Of a stretch of 64,000 bases of DNA, positions 42,842-50,211 are shown one piece after another. The DNA is from Streptomyces maremycinicus. GTDB lineage: Bacteria > Actinomycetota > Actinomycetes > Streptomycetales > Streptomycetaceae. Numbering within the stretch: the first letter of the stretch is position 1; each line of letters starts with the position of its first letter. The notes beneath the pieces are model-generated. The model was not told the origin of the DNA. It saw only the letters and a list, made by a program, of their open reading frames with translations, and searched no databases. The stretch lies in contig NZ_BBYG01000008.1 in assembly GCF_001184025.1 (NCBI RefSeq), positions 806,001 to 870,000 on the forward strand. The letters are read 5' to 3'. The position numbers and the translations under genes were made by a program.

Positions 42842-44011
42842 ATGGCCGTGACAGAGGCGCAGATGTCCGAAGCCACACACACCCGCAGCTACGAGGTGCT
42901 CACCACGACCGCCGAACAGCACCTGGGATATCTGGACTCTCTCCCCGGACAGGCGAGCTTCCTGCAGTACCCGTCCTGGGCTGCGGTGAAGGCAGGCTGG
43001 AAGGCGGAACGGCTCGGCTGGTTCGACGGCTCCGGACGCCAGTGCGGTGCGGCCCAGGTGCTGTACCGGCAACTGCCCAGAACGCGCCGGTACTTCGCCT
43101 ACCTGCCGGAAGGGCCGGTGGTGGACTGGGCGGACCCGCGGCTGCCGCATCTGCTTCAGCCGCTGCTGGACCATCTCCGGTCGGCCGGCGCCTTCGCGGT
43201 GCGGATGGGGCCGCCGCTGCCGTACCGCCGCTGGAATGCCGCGACGCTCAAGGAGGCGGTCGGTCCCGGCCGCCGTGTCGGGGACGTACTGCCGGACCTC
43301 GTCGACCCGGTCGGCGCGGCCGTCGCGGACCGGCTGCGGGCGGCCGGCTGGCGGCGCTGCGGAGAGGAAGGGGACTCCGGCGACGCACAGCCCCGCTACC
43401 TCTTCGAGGTGCCGCTCGCCGGCCGCGGCCTCGACGACCTGTGGGCGGGGCTGAACCAGGAGTGGCGGCGCAACATAAAGAAGGCGGCGAAGGCCGACGT
43501 CGAGCCCTGCGTCGGTACGGCCGACTATCTGCCGGAGTTCTACCGGCTGCTGCAGCTCACCGAGCGGCGCGACGGTTTCCGGCTCGGACGCTCGCTGGAC
43601 TACTTCCAGCGCCAGTATCAGGAGCTCAACACGGAGGAGCCCGGCCGCATGCGGCTGTACCTGGCGTGGCACGACGGGGAGGTGCTCGCCGCGCACACGC
43701 TGATCGTGGCGGGGCGCCGGGCCTGGTACCAGACGGGAGCGTCCGCGGACCACCGCCGCGAGGTGCGGCCGAGCAACGCCCTGCAGTGGCGGATGCTCCG
43801 CGACGCGCACGCGCTGGGTGCCGAGGTGTACGACATGCGGGGCGTGCCCGATGTACTCGATCCGCAGGAGCGGTCGTTCGGCCTGATGCGCTGGAAGCTC
43901 GGAACGGGAGGCCAGGTCGTCGAGACGCTCGGTGAATGGGAGCTGGCGCTTGAGGGCGCTGTCAACAAGACCCTGCACCGTGCCATGCAGAGGTATCTGG
44001 CACGGCGCTGA
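42842..44011 (+). CDS. femX: FemX-type lipid II glycyltransferase (FemABX family)
   Basis: A 389-residue FemABX protein, which adds the first bridge amino acid to lipid II from aminoacyl-tRNA. Characteristic features are FLQYPSWAAVKAGWKAERLGW near the N-terminus, the two GNAT-like halves, WRRNIKKAAKADVE, and YDMRGVPDVLDPQERSFGLMRWK near the C-terminus. ATG 42842 follows GAGGAGA. It is divergent from murJ. In streptomycetes FemX-type genes belong to the vancomycin-resistance repertoire, but no vanHAX genes lie here. Confidence 0.9.
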   Translation: MAVTEAQMSEATHTRSYEVLTTTAEQHLGYLDSLPGQASFLQYPSWAAVKAGWKAERLGWFDGSGRQCGAAQVLYRQLPRTRRYFAYLPEGPVVDWADPRLPHLLQPLLDHLRSAGAFAVRMGPPLPYRRWNAATLKEAVGPGRRVGDVLPDLVDPVGAAVADRLRAAGWRRCGEEGDSGDAQPRYLFEVPLAGRGLDDLWAGLNQEWRRNIKKAAKADVEPCVGTADYLPEFYRLLQLTERRDGFRLGRSLDYFQRQYQELNTEEPGRMRLYLAWHDGEVLAAHTLIVAGRRAWYQTGASADHRREVRPSNALQWRMLRDAHALGAEVYDMRGVPDVLDPQERSFGLMRWKLGTGGQVVETLGEWELALEGAVNKTLHRAMQRYLARR

Positions 44012-44063
44012 GGGCAGCCCCGGGGCGTGCGGATCGGTCATGGGGCAACAGTAGCCGCGAAGT

Positions 44064-44078
44064 GCTAAGTAATTTAGT
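44064..44078. promoter_or_regulatory. Operator copy 15, GCTAAG-TAA-TTTAGT
   Basis: Palindrome with one mismatched pair, followed by AC, about 80 bases upstream of the 153-residue gene. Confidence 0.8.
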
Positions 44079-44155
44079 ACTGGGTTCCGCTCTGCTGAGT
44101 GAATGGGAGCCCCGGGGCGCGGGAGGTCATGCGTGTGATCAGCTAGGACGGCGGC

Positions 44156-44617
44156 TTGGACCGCGAACTCGTACTCGTGGACGGGTTGAGCCCTGTGGAC
44201 GTAGCGCTTGTTCATCGCGAGGCGCTTCGGGTCCTGCGCTCCGGCATCGAGGTGGCCCACCTCGACGCCTACTGCGACGACGCCTGGCCACCAGCAGTGG
44301 TGCACTTGTACGAACGCGCGCTGTCCCTGGCCCGGCAGGCGGTGGCGGACGGCAGTCGCTCGCGGCGCGCCGATCCTGGGATGGGGATCGACATCGACGT
44401 CCGCGACGACGCGCAGTTCGAGCTGCTGTCGGATCTGGCGCCCCACACGATCAACGCCGAAGGCTGGCGTGGGGACCGGCTGGTCTTCAGCGCCAGTGAC
44501 TCGGGAACCACCCTGTGGATCGCCGTGACACAGGAGCAGGAGGCAGAACTCCTGTCCCGACTGGACACACTGGGGATCCCACCAACCGCGCTTCTCGTCC
44601 AGCCACGCGGCCACTGA
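44156..44617 (+). CDS. Hypothetical soluble protein
   Basis: A 153-residue acidic protein without signal or membrane segments. It begins at TTG 44156; the ribosome site is weak. A single Cys occurs in HLDAYCDDAWPPAVVHLYERAL. I recognise no family. The operator at 44064-44078 is the main reason to think it is a real, regulated gene. The 374-base gap after it (to 44991) shows nothing I recognise. Confidence 0.6.
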   Translation: MDRELVLVDGLSPVDVALVHREALRVLRSGIEVAHLDAYCDDAWPPAVVHLYERALSLARQAVADGSRSRRADPGMGIDIDVRDDAQFELLSDLAPHTINAEGWRGDRLVFSASDSGTTLWIAVTQEQEAELLSRLDTLGIPPTALLVQPRGH

Positions 44618-44991
44618 GGCGCAATCACGATGCGGGCTCGCGAGCCACAGGATCGGGTCGGCGCCGCCGGTACGCGGCAAGTTGGACTCCGGGCCGGTAG
44701 CGTGCCGCGAGCTTGTCGAAGTAGTTGGCGGTGTTCGACCACGTTCCGGCCGTTCGGGGATCGTCGCGCGGTACCGCGCCGTCGGCACGGGCACGGGTCG
44801 CTCGCGAGCCCGTTGATCACCTGTCGGTGATCCCATCAAGGGCGTCCACGCCCGTTCACGCCAGGGAGCGGCGACTGCGCTGCTGCTCGCAGTGATGAGA
44901 GCCGGCGCCTTGTAGCCGGGGCGCGAGCCCAGCGTGGTCCGATCCCTGACAGGGTCGACGCTGTTCTATGGCTCGCGCTCCGGCGCATATG
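44618..44991. other. Intergenic, no gene recognised
   Basis: About 375 bases in the convergent gap between the gene ending at 44617 and znuA. Frames here lack start signals and motifs. Confidence 0.45.
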
Positions 44992-45945
44992 TCATTTCGC
45001 GCCGAGGGCCTTCTGCAGCGCGGTGAGGTTGGCTTCCATGACCTCGACGTAGTTGTCCCCGCGGGACTGCTCGGTGATCCCTTCGACGGGGTCGAGGAGA
45101 TCTGTCTTCAGGCCGGTGTCCTTGGCGAGCGTCTTCGCGGTCTCGTCACTGGCCAGGGTCTCGAAGAAGACCGTTGTGACCTTGTCCCGCTTGGCGATCT
45201 CTTGGAGTTCCTTGATCCGAGCGGGGCTGGGCTCGGACTCCGGATCCAGTCCGGCGATGCCCTGCTGTTCCAGGCCGTACCGCTGGGCGAGGTAGCCGAA
45301 CGCGGTGTGGGAGGTGATGAAGACCTTGCTCGTGGAATTCTTCAGACCGTCGGTGAACTTGGTGTTGAGGTCGTCGAGCTTGTTGACCAGCGCGTCGGTG
45401 TTCTTCCTGTAGTCGGCGGCGTTGTCCGGGTCGGCCTTCTCCAGGGCTGTGCCGACGCCCTTGGCGACCTCGGCGTACTTCACCGGGTCCAGCCAGACGT
45501 GCGGGTCGAGTGACGTTCCCGTGCCGCCCTCCTCCTCGTCCTCGGTGTTCGCTGTGCCGAGGTCCTCCAGGGTGGTGAGGGTCGTGGCATCAACGGCGCG
45601 CTTCACACCGGACTGGGCGACGGCCTCGTCGACGGCGGGCTGGAGGTCCTTGAGGTAGAGGGTGAGGTCGGCCTCGCCGAGTTGGGCGGTCTGCTGCGGG
45701 GTGAGTTCCAGGTCGTGGGGCTCGACGCCGGGCCTGGTGAGAGTGGTGACGGAGACATGGTCGCCCCCGATCTCCTCGGCGAGGTACTGCATGGGGTAGA
45801 AGGACGCCACCACGTTGACCTTGCCGCCATCCTCGCGGCTGGCGGCAGCGGTGTCGGAGGTGCTACAGGCGGACAGGCCGACGAGAGCGAGCGCTGTGAC
45901 TCCGGTGACGGCAGCGGCGGGTATGGGGAGGAGTCGTACGGTCAT
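44992..45945 (-). CDS. znuA: Zinc ABC transporter substrate-binding lipoprotein (ZnuA/AdcA type)
   Basis: A 317-residue cluster A-I metal-binding protein. The lipobox ends ALVGLSAC. Metal ligands are visible: His in PGVEPHDLELTP, His in SLDPHVWLDPV and His in ITSHTAFGYLA, with an acidic ligand expected near EGITEQSRG. The loop before the second His is unusually acidic (NTEDEEEGGTGTS) where zinc proteins often have His. No permease or ATPase genes are nearby, so it must use a system encoded elsewhere. ATG 45945 is preceded by a Zur-like box and, further up, an operator copy. Confidence 0.9.
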   Translation of the reverse strand: MTVRLLPIPAAAVTGVTALALVGLSACSTSDTAAASREDGGKVNVVASFYPMQYLAEEIGGDHVSVTTLTRPGVEPHDLELTPQQTAQLGEADLTLYLKDLQPAVDEAVAQSGVKRAVDATTLTTLEDLGTANTEDEEEGGTGTSLDPHVWLDPVKYAEVAKGVGTALEKADPDNAADYRKNTDALVNKLDDLNTKFTDGLKNSTSKVFITSHTAFGYLAQRYGLEQQGIAGLDPESEPSPARIKELQEIAKRDKVTTVFFETLASDETAKTLAKDTGLKTDLLDPVEGITEQSRGDNYVEVMEANLTALQKALGAK

Positions 45946-45962
45946 GGCACCCAACACTCAAG

Positions 45963-45982
45963 GAAAATGGCAACCATTGTCA
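45963..45982. promoter_or_regulatory. Zur-like box, AATGG-CAA-CCATT core
   Basis: GAAAATGGCAACCATTGTCA has a perfect AATGG...CCATT core and resembles the TGAAAATGATTTTCA-type Zur sites of actinobacteria. It lies 18 bases upstream of the znuA start, so zinc-loaded Zur should block transcription. Confidence 0.7.
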
Positions 45983-46021
45983 ACGAGTTCCCCGCCGTGG
46001 CGATGTAGTCTGTAGGAACCT

Positions 46022-46036
46022 ACTAAGCCTTTTCGT
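46022..46036. promoter_or_regulatory. Operator copy 16, ACTAAG-CCT-TTTCGT
   Basis: Palindrome variant with TTTCGT-AG right half and CT on the left flank, 77 bases upstream of znuA and 40 bases beyond the Zur-like box. Confidence 0.75.
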
Positions 46037-46449
46037 AGACTGGTCCCTTCTTCCCGCGCGCCCGCAAGCCTGCGACAGGAAGCGGAGTGCTCGGTGTCGG
46101 GTCGCGCGGCGGTGGTTTCCGCTGGCCCAGGGCCCGGCTGAAGCGCGATGCGGAAGGTTGCGTGCACGGTATTTCCTGTGTGTGTGGGGGGGTGCTGCGG
46201 GTTGAGCGGTTGCTGGTGGCCGTCTGGGCCCGGAGGGCCGGGCGCGTCCGTGGGCTGCCGTCGAGCCAGTGCGCCACTCGGGCGTTAGCCGGAACGCGGC
46301 GTCGGGGAGGCAATGAGGACCTGTCTGTCGATCGCCAATGTGCCGCGCCCAGGCTGCTGAATCTTGAGGATGTGCGCCATGACGTGAGGAGATGAAGTGC
46401 CTGGAGGTCGCGCTGCCGAAATTCGGCAGTCTGGACCGCGTTCCTATCC
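46037..46449. other. Intergenic between two operators, no gene recognised
   Basis: About 410 bases bounded by operator copies 16 and 17. No convincing coding frame on either strand. A small RNA or unrecognised small gene is possible. Confidence 0.4.
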
Positions 46450-46464
46450 ACGAAAGTACTTAGG
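46450..46464. promoter_or_regulatory. Operator copy 17, ACGAAA-GTA-CTTAGG, without an obvious target
   Basis: Palindrome variant (left half is the reverse complement of TTTCGT). It overlaps the stop codon of the nucleotidyltransferase gene, and no accepted gene begins within 400 bases. Confidence 0.65.
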
Positions 46465-47272
46465 AGTCATGCGCACTTTGCTGGGCATCACGGATGGCCA
46501 TGTCGATGAACGCGAGCGCCTCGGAGCGGCGTTCGAAGGGGCTGCGGTACAGCGACTTCTCGGGCGTGGCGCACCTGATGCGCAGGCACTCCTCGACGAT
46601 GCGCTCCCAGGCGTCGTCGAACCGTGTGAGCGCGTACTCTCCGGCCCCCCGCTTGGAGGTGATCCGGCCGGTGGTCAGGGTGTAGTGCAGGCGGCTGACG
46701 CCGAGGACACCCCAGGCCGGTCCCCAACTGCCCAGACAGGCAAGGCCCAGTGGAGAGGGAAGCCGTGACGCACGTCGCCACCAGGGATCCCAGTAGTCAG
46801 CAAGGTTCCCGCGCGTCCATCCGGCGAGGCCGGCGTGGTCGGTATGGATGTGGATGTCGCCCGGGAGCGGCCCGCGCAGGGCGGTGCCGTGGTCGGCCAA
46901 GGTGTGCCAGGTCACGGGGTGGCGGTCACCGCGGGACGTGCGGCTGAACCTGTGCTCGTGGACGTGTGGACCGGGTACAGCCAGCAGCGGGTCCGAGGCG
47001 AGCTCGTCCCAGGTGACGTACGAGCCGTCGAAGTAGGGGCGGGGATACGCGTCCGCCACATGTGCGTGAAGCCGCTCCAGAGTGGCGATTTGGCGGTCGT
47101 CCGGGGGAGTCGCCGAGACGGCCACGAAGTCGATGTAGCTGGCCCCGGGATGGAAGTCGTGCAGAGCCACGGAGCCCACGAGGTAGAGGCCTTGGACGAA
47201 CCCCGGGAGCGCCGTGTCAACGGCGTGCACGTAGGTCTGGACGACCACGTAGACGGAAGGATCCAGGATCAT
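46460..47272 (-). CDS. AadA-like nucleotidyltransferase with DUF4111 domain
   Basis: A 270-residue protein related to aminoglycoside adenylyltransferases. The N-terminal nucleotidyltransferase core is GLYLVGSVALHDF and then SYIDFVAV, and a DUF4111-type helical region follows (DNLADYWDPWWRR-like NLADYWDPWWRRASRL). The usual catalytic pair is SDID; here the first Asp is Tyr (SYID), so catalysis may be impaired. It starts at ATG 47272. It lies 67 bases from the NiCoT gene, with which it is not obviously linked. Confidence 0.75.
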   Translation of the reverse strand: MILDPSVYVVVQTYVHAVDTALPGFVQGLYLVGSVALHDFHPGASYIDFVAVSATPPDDRQIATLERLHAHVADAYPRPYFDGSYVTWDELASDPLLAVPGPHVHEHRFSRTSRGDRHPVTWHTLADHGTALRGPLPGDIHIHTDHAGLAGWTRGNLADYWDPWWRRASRLPSPLGLACLGSWGPAWGVLGVSRLHYTLTTGRITSKRGAGEYALTRFDDAWERIVEECLRIRCATPEKSLYRSPFERRSEALAFIDMAIRDAQQSAHDS

Positions 47273-47339
47273 AGGGGCAGAGGGTGCGCCTCAGTCGTCG
47301 TCGGCGCCAGTGTGCATTCCCCGTCCCGTGCGGAGTCGA

Positions 47340-48467
47340 TCAGTCCTCTTCTGAGATGCGGGGCCTGAGTGCCCACTTCTCCTCGATGCGGCCGTAACGC
47401 CAGATCAGCAAAGCGGCGGCCCAGGTGACGACGAAGAGGAGGACGACGGCGTACCCGACGCTGTTGAGGTCGATGCGGCCGATCCACTCCCAGAACGCGC
47501 CGTGCAGAGAAAGCTTCTCTGCGGCGATCGAGAGCAGCTCGACGGTGCCGATGATGAGCGCGGCGGCGACCGACAGGCCGGTGATGGTGATGTTGTAGAA
47601 GACCTTGCGGACCGGGTTGGAGAAAGCCCAGGAGTACGCGAAATTCATGAACGAGCCGTCGATCGTGTCGAGCAGGCTCATCCCGGCCGCGAACAGCACC
47701 GGCAGGCAGAGGATCGCGTACCAGGGAATGCCTGCGCCTGCCGCGCCCGCCGCCAGGAAGAGGAGTGAGACCTCGGTGGCGGTGTCGAAGCCGAGGCCGA
47801 AGAGGAAGCCGAGCGGGTACATGTGCCAGGGCTTGCCGACGGCTCGCGTCGCACGACCCAGGATGCGGCTCATCAGCCCGCCGCCGGCGGTGAGCTGTGC
47901 CTCCAGGTCGGCCTCGGTGTGGCGACCGGCCCGCATCCGGCGGAAGACACGCAGGATGCCGATCAGTGCAACGAGGTTGAAGGCCGCGATGACGTAGAGG
48001 AAGAGGCCGGAGACCGAGGTGCCGATGAGGCCGAGCGTCTGCTGCAGCGCGGAGCCGTCGTCCTGCACCGGACCGGCGAGGGAGCGCACCCCGAGCGCGA
48101 AGAGCAGGGCGAGCAGGAAGACGACAGTCGAGTGCCCGAGGGAGAACCAGAAGCCCACGGACAGTGGGCGCTGGCCGTCGGAGATCAGCTTGCGGGTGGT
48201 GTTGTCGATCGCGGCGATGTGGTCCGCGTCGAAGGCGTGCCGCATGCCGAGGATGTATGCGGTGACGCCGAGGCCGACGCCGAACGCCCCCTCGCTGCCC
48301 AGGTCGAAGTGCTGCGGGACGACGACGAACAGCAGCGTGCCCCAGCCGATGACGTGCAGGGCGAGGATCGCGGCGGCCAGTACGCCGGCCCGGGCCCATT
48401 CACGCGGGGTGAGTGCTTCGCGCACGCGCCGGACGAGGCCCGGCTGGGGGTGGGGTGCAACGGTCAT
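47340..48467 (-). CDS. NiCoT-family nickel/cobalt permease
   Basis: A 375-residue membrane permease with about eight helices. The NiCoT signature RHAFDADHIAAIDNTTRK is in the second helix, with LGFDTATEVSLL and GMSLLDTIDGSFMNFAY further on. It imports Ni(II), Co(II) or both; the sequence alone does not fix which. I chose ATG 48467 (AAGGA upstream) over ATG 48509. The operator at 48512-48526 lies 45 bases upstream. No riboswitch is seen, in contrast to cbtBA. Confidence 0.92.
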   Translation of the reverse strand: MTVAPHPQPGLVRRVREALTPREWARAGVLAAAILALHVIGWGTLLFVVVPQHFDLGSEGAFGVGLGVTAYILGMRHAFDADHIAAIDNTTRKLISDGQRPLSVGFWFSLGHSTVVFLLALLFALGVRSLAGPVQDDGSALQQTLGLIGTSVSGLFLYVIAAFNLVALIGILRVFRRMRAGRHTEADLEAQLTAGGGLMSRILGRATRAVGKPWHMYPLGFLFGLGFDTATEVSLLFLAAGAAGAGIPWYAILCLPVLFAAGMSLLDTIDGSFMNFAYSWAFSNPVRKVFYNITITGLSVAAALIIGTVELLSIAAEKLSLHGAFWEWIGRIDLNSVGYAVVLLFVVTWAAALLIWRYGRIEEKWALRPRISEED

Positions 48468-48511
48468 AGTGGTGTCCTTGATCCGGGTCGTGCTTACATC
48501 GCACTCCATTC

Positions 48512-48526
48512 TCTATGGCGCTTAGT
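48512..48526. promoter_or_regulatory. Operator copy 18, TCTATG-GCG-CTTAGT
   Basis: Right half canonical and followed by AG; left half with two changes. It lies 45 bases upstream of the NiCoT gene. Confidence 0.68.
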
Positions 48527-48606
48527 AGTTAGGTGCAAAGGGATTGCAATAACTTGGACGAGGGTGCTGCTCAGGCTGATGCGGGGTCGTGGGACGAGGG
48601 AGCGAG

Positions 48607-49257
48607 TCAGTGGCCTGAGTGCCCTACGCGGCGGCCATGGTGCTCTTGCCGGCTCGCCGAACTCTGGTTATCCGGCGTGAGGTGCCCCTCGCGCAGCCCG
48701 GACAGGGTCACCGTGACGAGCCGGTCGGCCGCCGCTTCGGAAGGCAGGGCGGCAGCGGCCGTGAGGGCGTGGAGGCAGTACGTCGCCAGCTCGTCGGGTG
48801 CGATGTCGTCACGGAAGGCGCCGGTCTGCGCACCCTCGGCCAGGAGGTCCCGGATCATGCCGTGGAGCTGCTGCTGCGCTCGGACGACGCGCTCGTCCCG
48901 GTGAAGGAGCGCGGAGAGTTCGGTGCCGTGGTGCCCGCGGGACTGGCGTGAGATGTGAGCGAACGCCCTCAGGACCGCCTCGAGTTGTTCGCCGGCTCCA
49001 TCGGTCTGATCGCGGACCTCGGCGAGCTGTCCCAGGTGTTCGGTGATCTGGCGGTCGTGCCAGGCGAGCAGGATCGCCTCGACGTCCGGGAAGTACTTGT
49101 ACAGCGTGGCCCGGCCGATGCCGGCGTTCTCGGCGATCTGCGACATCGTCACCGACCGAAGGCCGTGCTCGGCGGCCAGCTCGGCGGTGCTGTTCAGGAT
49201 CGCGTCGCGTACGGCGCGGCGGTGCGCGTCGATCGTCTCGTTCCACAGCTTCGGCAC
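48607..49257 (-). CDS. TetR-family transcriptional regulator
   Basis: A 216-residue TetR regulator. The N-terminal helix-turn-helix is clear (VTMSQIAENAGIGRATLYKYFPDVEAIL in two parts: VTMSQIAENAGIG; RATLYKYFPDVEAIL). The ligand domain is all helical. I start it at GTG 49257. It is divergent from two small membrane-protein genes, and the palindrome AGACA-TCG-TGTCT lies in the shared promoter region. That pairing suggests it represses the neighbours and itself. Confidence 0.85.
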   Translation of the reverse strand: MPKLWNETIDAHRRAVRDAILNSTAELAAEHGLRSVTMSQIAENAGIGRATLYKYFPDVEAILLAWHDRQITEHLGQLAEVRDQTDGAGEQLEAVLRAFAHISRQSRGHHGTELSALLHRDERVVRAQQQLHGMIRDLLAEGAQTGAFRDDIAPDELATYCLHALTAAAALPSEAAADRLVTVTLSGLREGHLTPDNQSSASRQEHHGRRVGHSGH

Positions 49258-49296
49258 TGGGTCAGTGTACGTGGCGGCGATGTCGATACGCTCTGG

Positions 49297-49327
49297 TTGA
49301 CATCGTAGACATCGTGTCTCGTAAACT
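49297..49327 (+). promoter_or_regulatory. Promoter with TetR-type palindrome AGACA-TCG-TGTCT
   Basis: TTGACA (49297-49302) and TAAACT (49322-49327) flank a perfect 5-3-5 palindrome at 49307-49319. The spacing is 19 bases, slightly long. It faces the two small membrane-protein genes. Confidence 0.6.
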
Positions 49328-49376
49328 GCGGCTGCCGCGAACCGTATGACATCCACGCACTGTGAGGAACACGCAC

Positions 49377-49544
49377 ATGGCTGACTCACCTTCTCGCCCC
49401 GACGCCGCCGGTCATGGGCCTGGTCCCGCGGCGCATCCCGGCATGCCGCGCTGGGCGAAGACGCTGGCGATAGCCGCCGGAGCCGCCCTGCTCGTGGCGT
49501 TCGTGCTCATGCACACGCTCGGTGGCAGCATGGGGAACCACTGA
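49377..49544 (+). CDS. Small single-pass membrane protein
   Basis: A 55-residue protein with one helix (WAKTLAIAAGAALLVAFVLM) after a Pro/Gly/His-rich start and a MHTLGGSMGNH ending. ATG 49377 has GAGGAA upstream. It is five bases before the next membrane-protein gene and likely in one unit with it, under the TetR-type promoter. Function unknown. Confidence 0.65.
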   Translation: MADSPSRPDAAGHGPGPAAHPGMPRWAKTLAIAAGAALLVAFVLMHTLGGSMGNH

Positions 49545-49549
49545 TCGCG

Positions 49550-50116
49550 ATGACCATGAACCCTCGCCTTCGCAAGTTCGCGCTCACCGCGCACGTCACT
49601 TCGTCGGTCGGCTGGCTCGGTGCCGTCGCCGTCTTCCTCGCCCTCGCCGTCGTGGGGCTGACCAGTCAGAACGCCCAGACCGTTCGCGGAGCCTATCTCG
49701 CGATGGAGCTGACCGGCTGGCTCGTCCTGGTCCCGTTGAGTCTCGCCTCGCTGCTCACCGGGGTTGTCCAGGCCCTGGGTACCTCGTGGGGTCTGTTCCG
49801 CCACTACTGGGTCCTGTTCAAGCTGCTGATCACCGTTGTTGCGACCGTTCTTCTGCTGGTGCACATGCAGGTGGTCGGCCACGTCGCCGATGTCGCGGCC
49901 GGGACGAACCTGTCCAGCGGCGATCTCGTCGGGATGAGGATCCAGTTGCTCGCCGACGCCGCCGCTGCCCTGCTGGTACTGCTCGTGGCGGTCACGCTGT
50001 CGGTGTACAAGCCGAGGGGCCTGACACGTTACGGATGGCGCAAGCAGCACGAGCCGCGAGTCCAGCAGCGGCCCGCAGCCCGAGGCGACCAAGCAGCAGG
50101 GCTGCCCGTCTCCTGA
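49550..50116 (+). CDS. Membrane protein, DUF2269-like
   Basis: A 188-residue protein with four membrane helices starting KFALTAHVTSSVGWLGAVAVFLAL. The early conserved His and SVGWLGA pattern resemble DUF2269-type or cytochrome-b561-like small membrane proteins in actinobacteria. A further His lies in LLVHMQVVGHVADVA. Function unknown. It is paired with the 55-residue gene upstream. Confidence 0.72.
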   Translation: MTMNPRLRKFALTAHVTSSVGWLGAVAVFLALAVVGLTSQNAQTVRGAYLAMELTGWLVLVPLSLASLLTGVVQALGTSWGLFRHYWVLFKLLITVVATVLLLVHMQVVGHVADVAAGTNLSSGDLVGMRIQLLADAAAALLVLLVAVTLSVYKPRGLTRYGWRKQHEPRVQQRPAARGDQAAGLPVS

Positions 50117-50211
50117 AGCGGTACGAGGAATACGAGGAAGTGGTGGGCAGGGTCAGGCAGATGCCGCTTCGATAGGTGAGCGGCGCTCATCGGATTGAGC
50201 AGGCACGATCG

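Noticed and set aside
41250..42851. Long plus-strand frame opposite murJ
   Set aside because: Antisense shadow of murJ; composition rich in Arg, Gln, His and Gly with no domain.
46023..46451. Minus-strand frame of 142 residues between two operators
   Set aside because: It has no ribosome site, no hydrophobic or family pattern, a composition typical of out-of-frame GC-rich DNA, and would run through the znuA operator.
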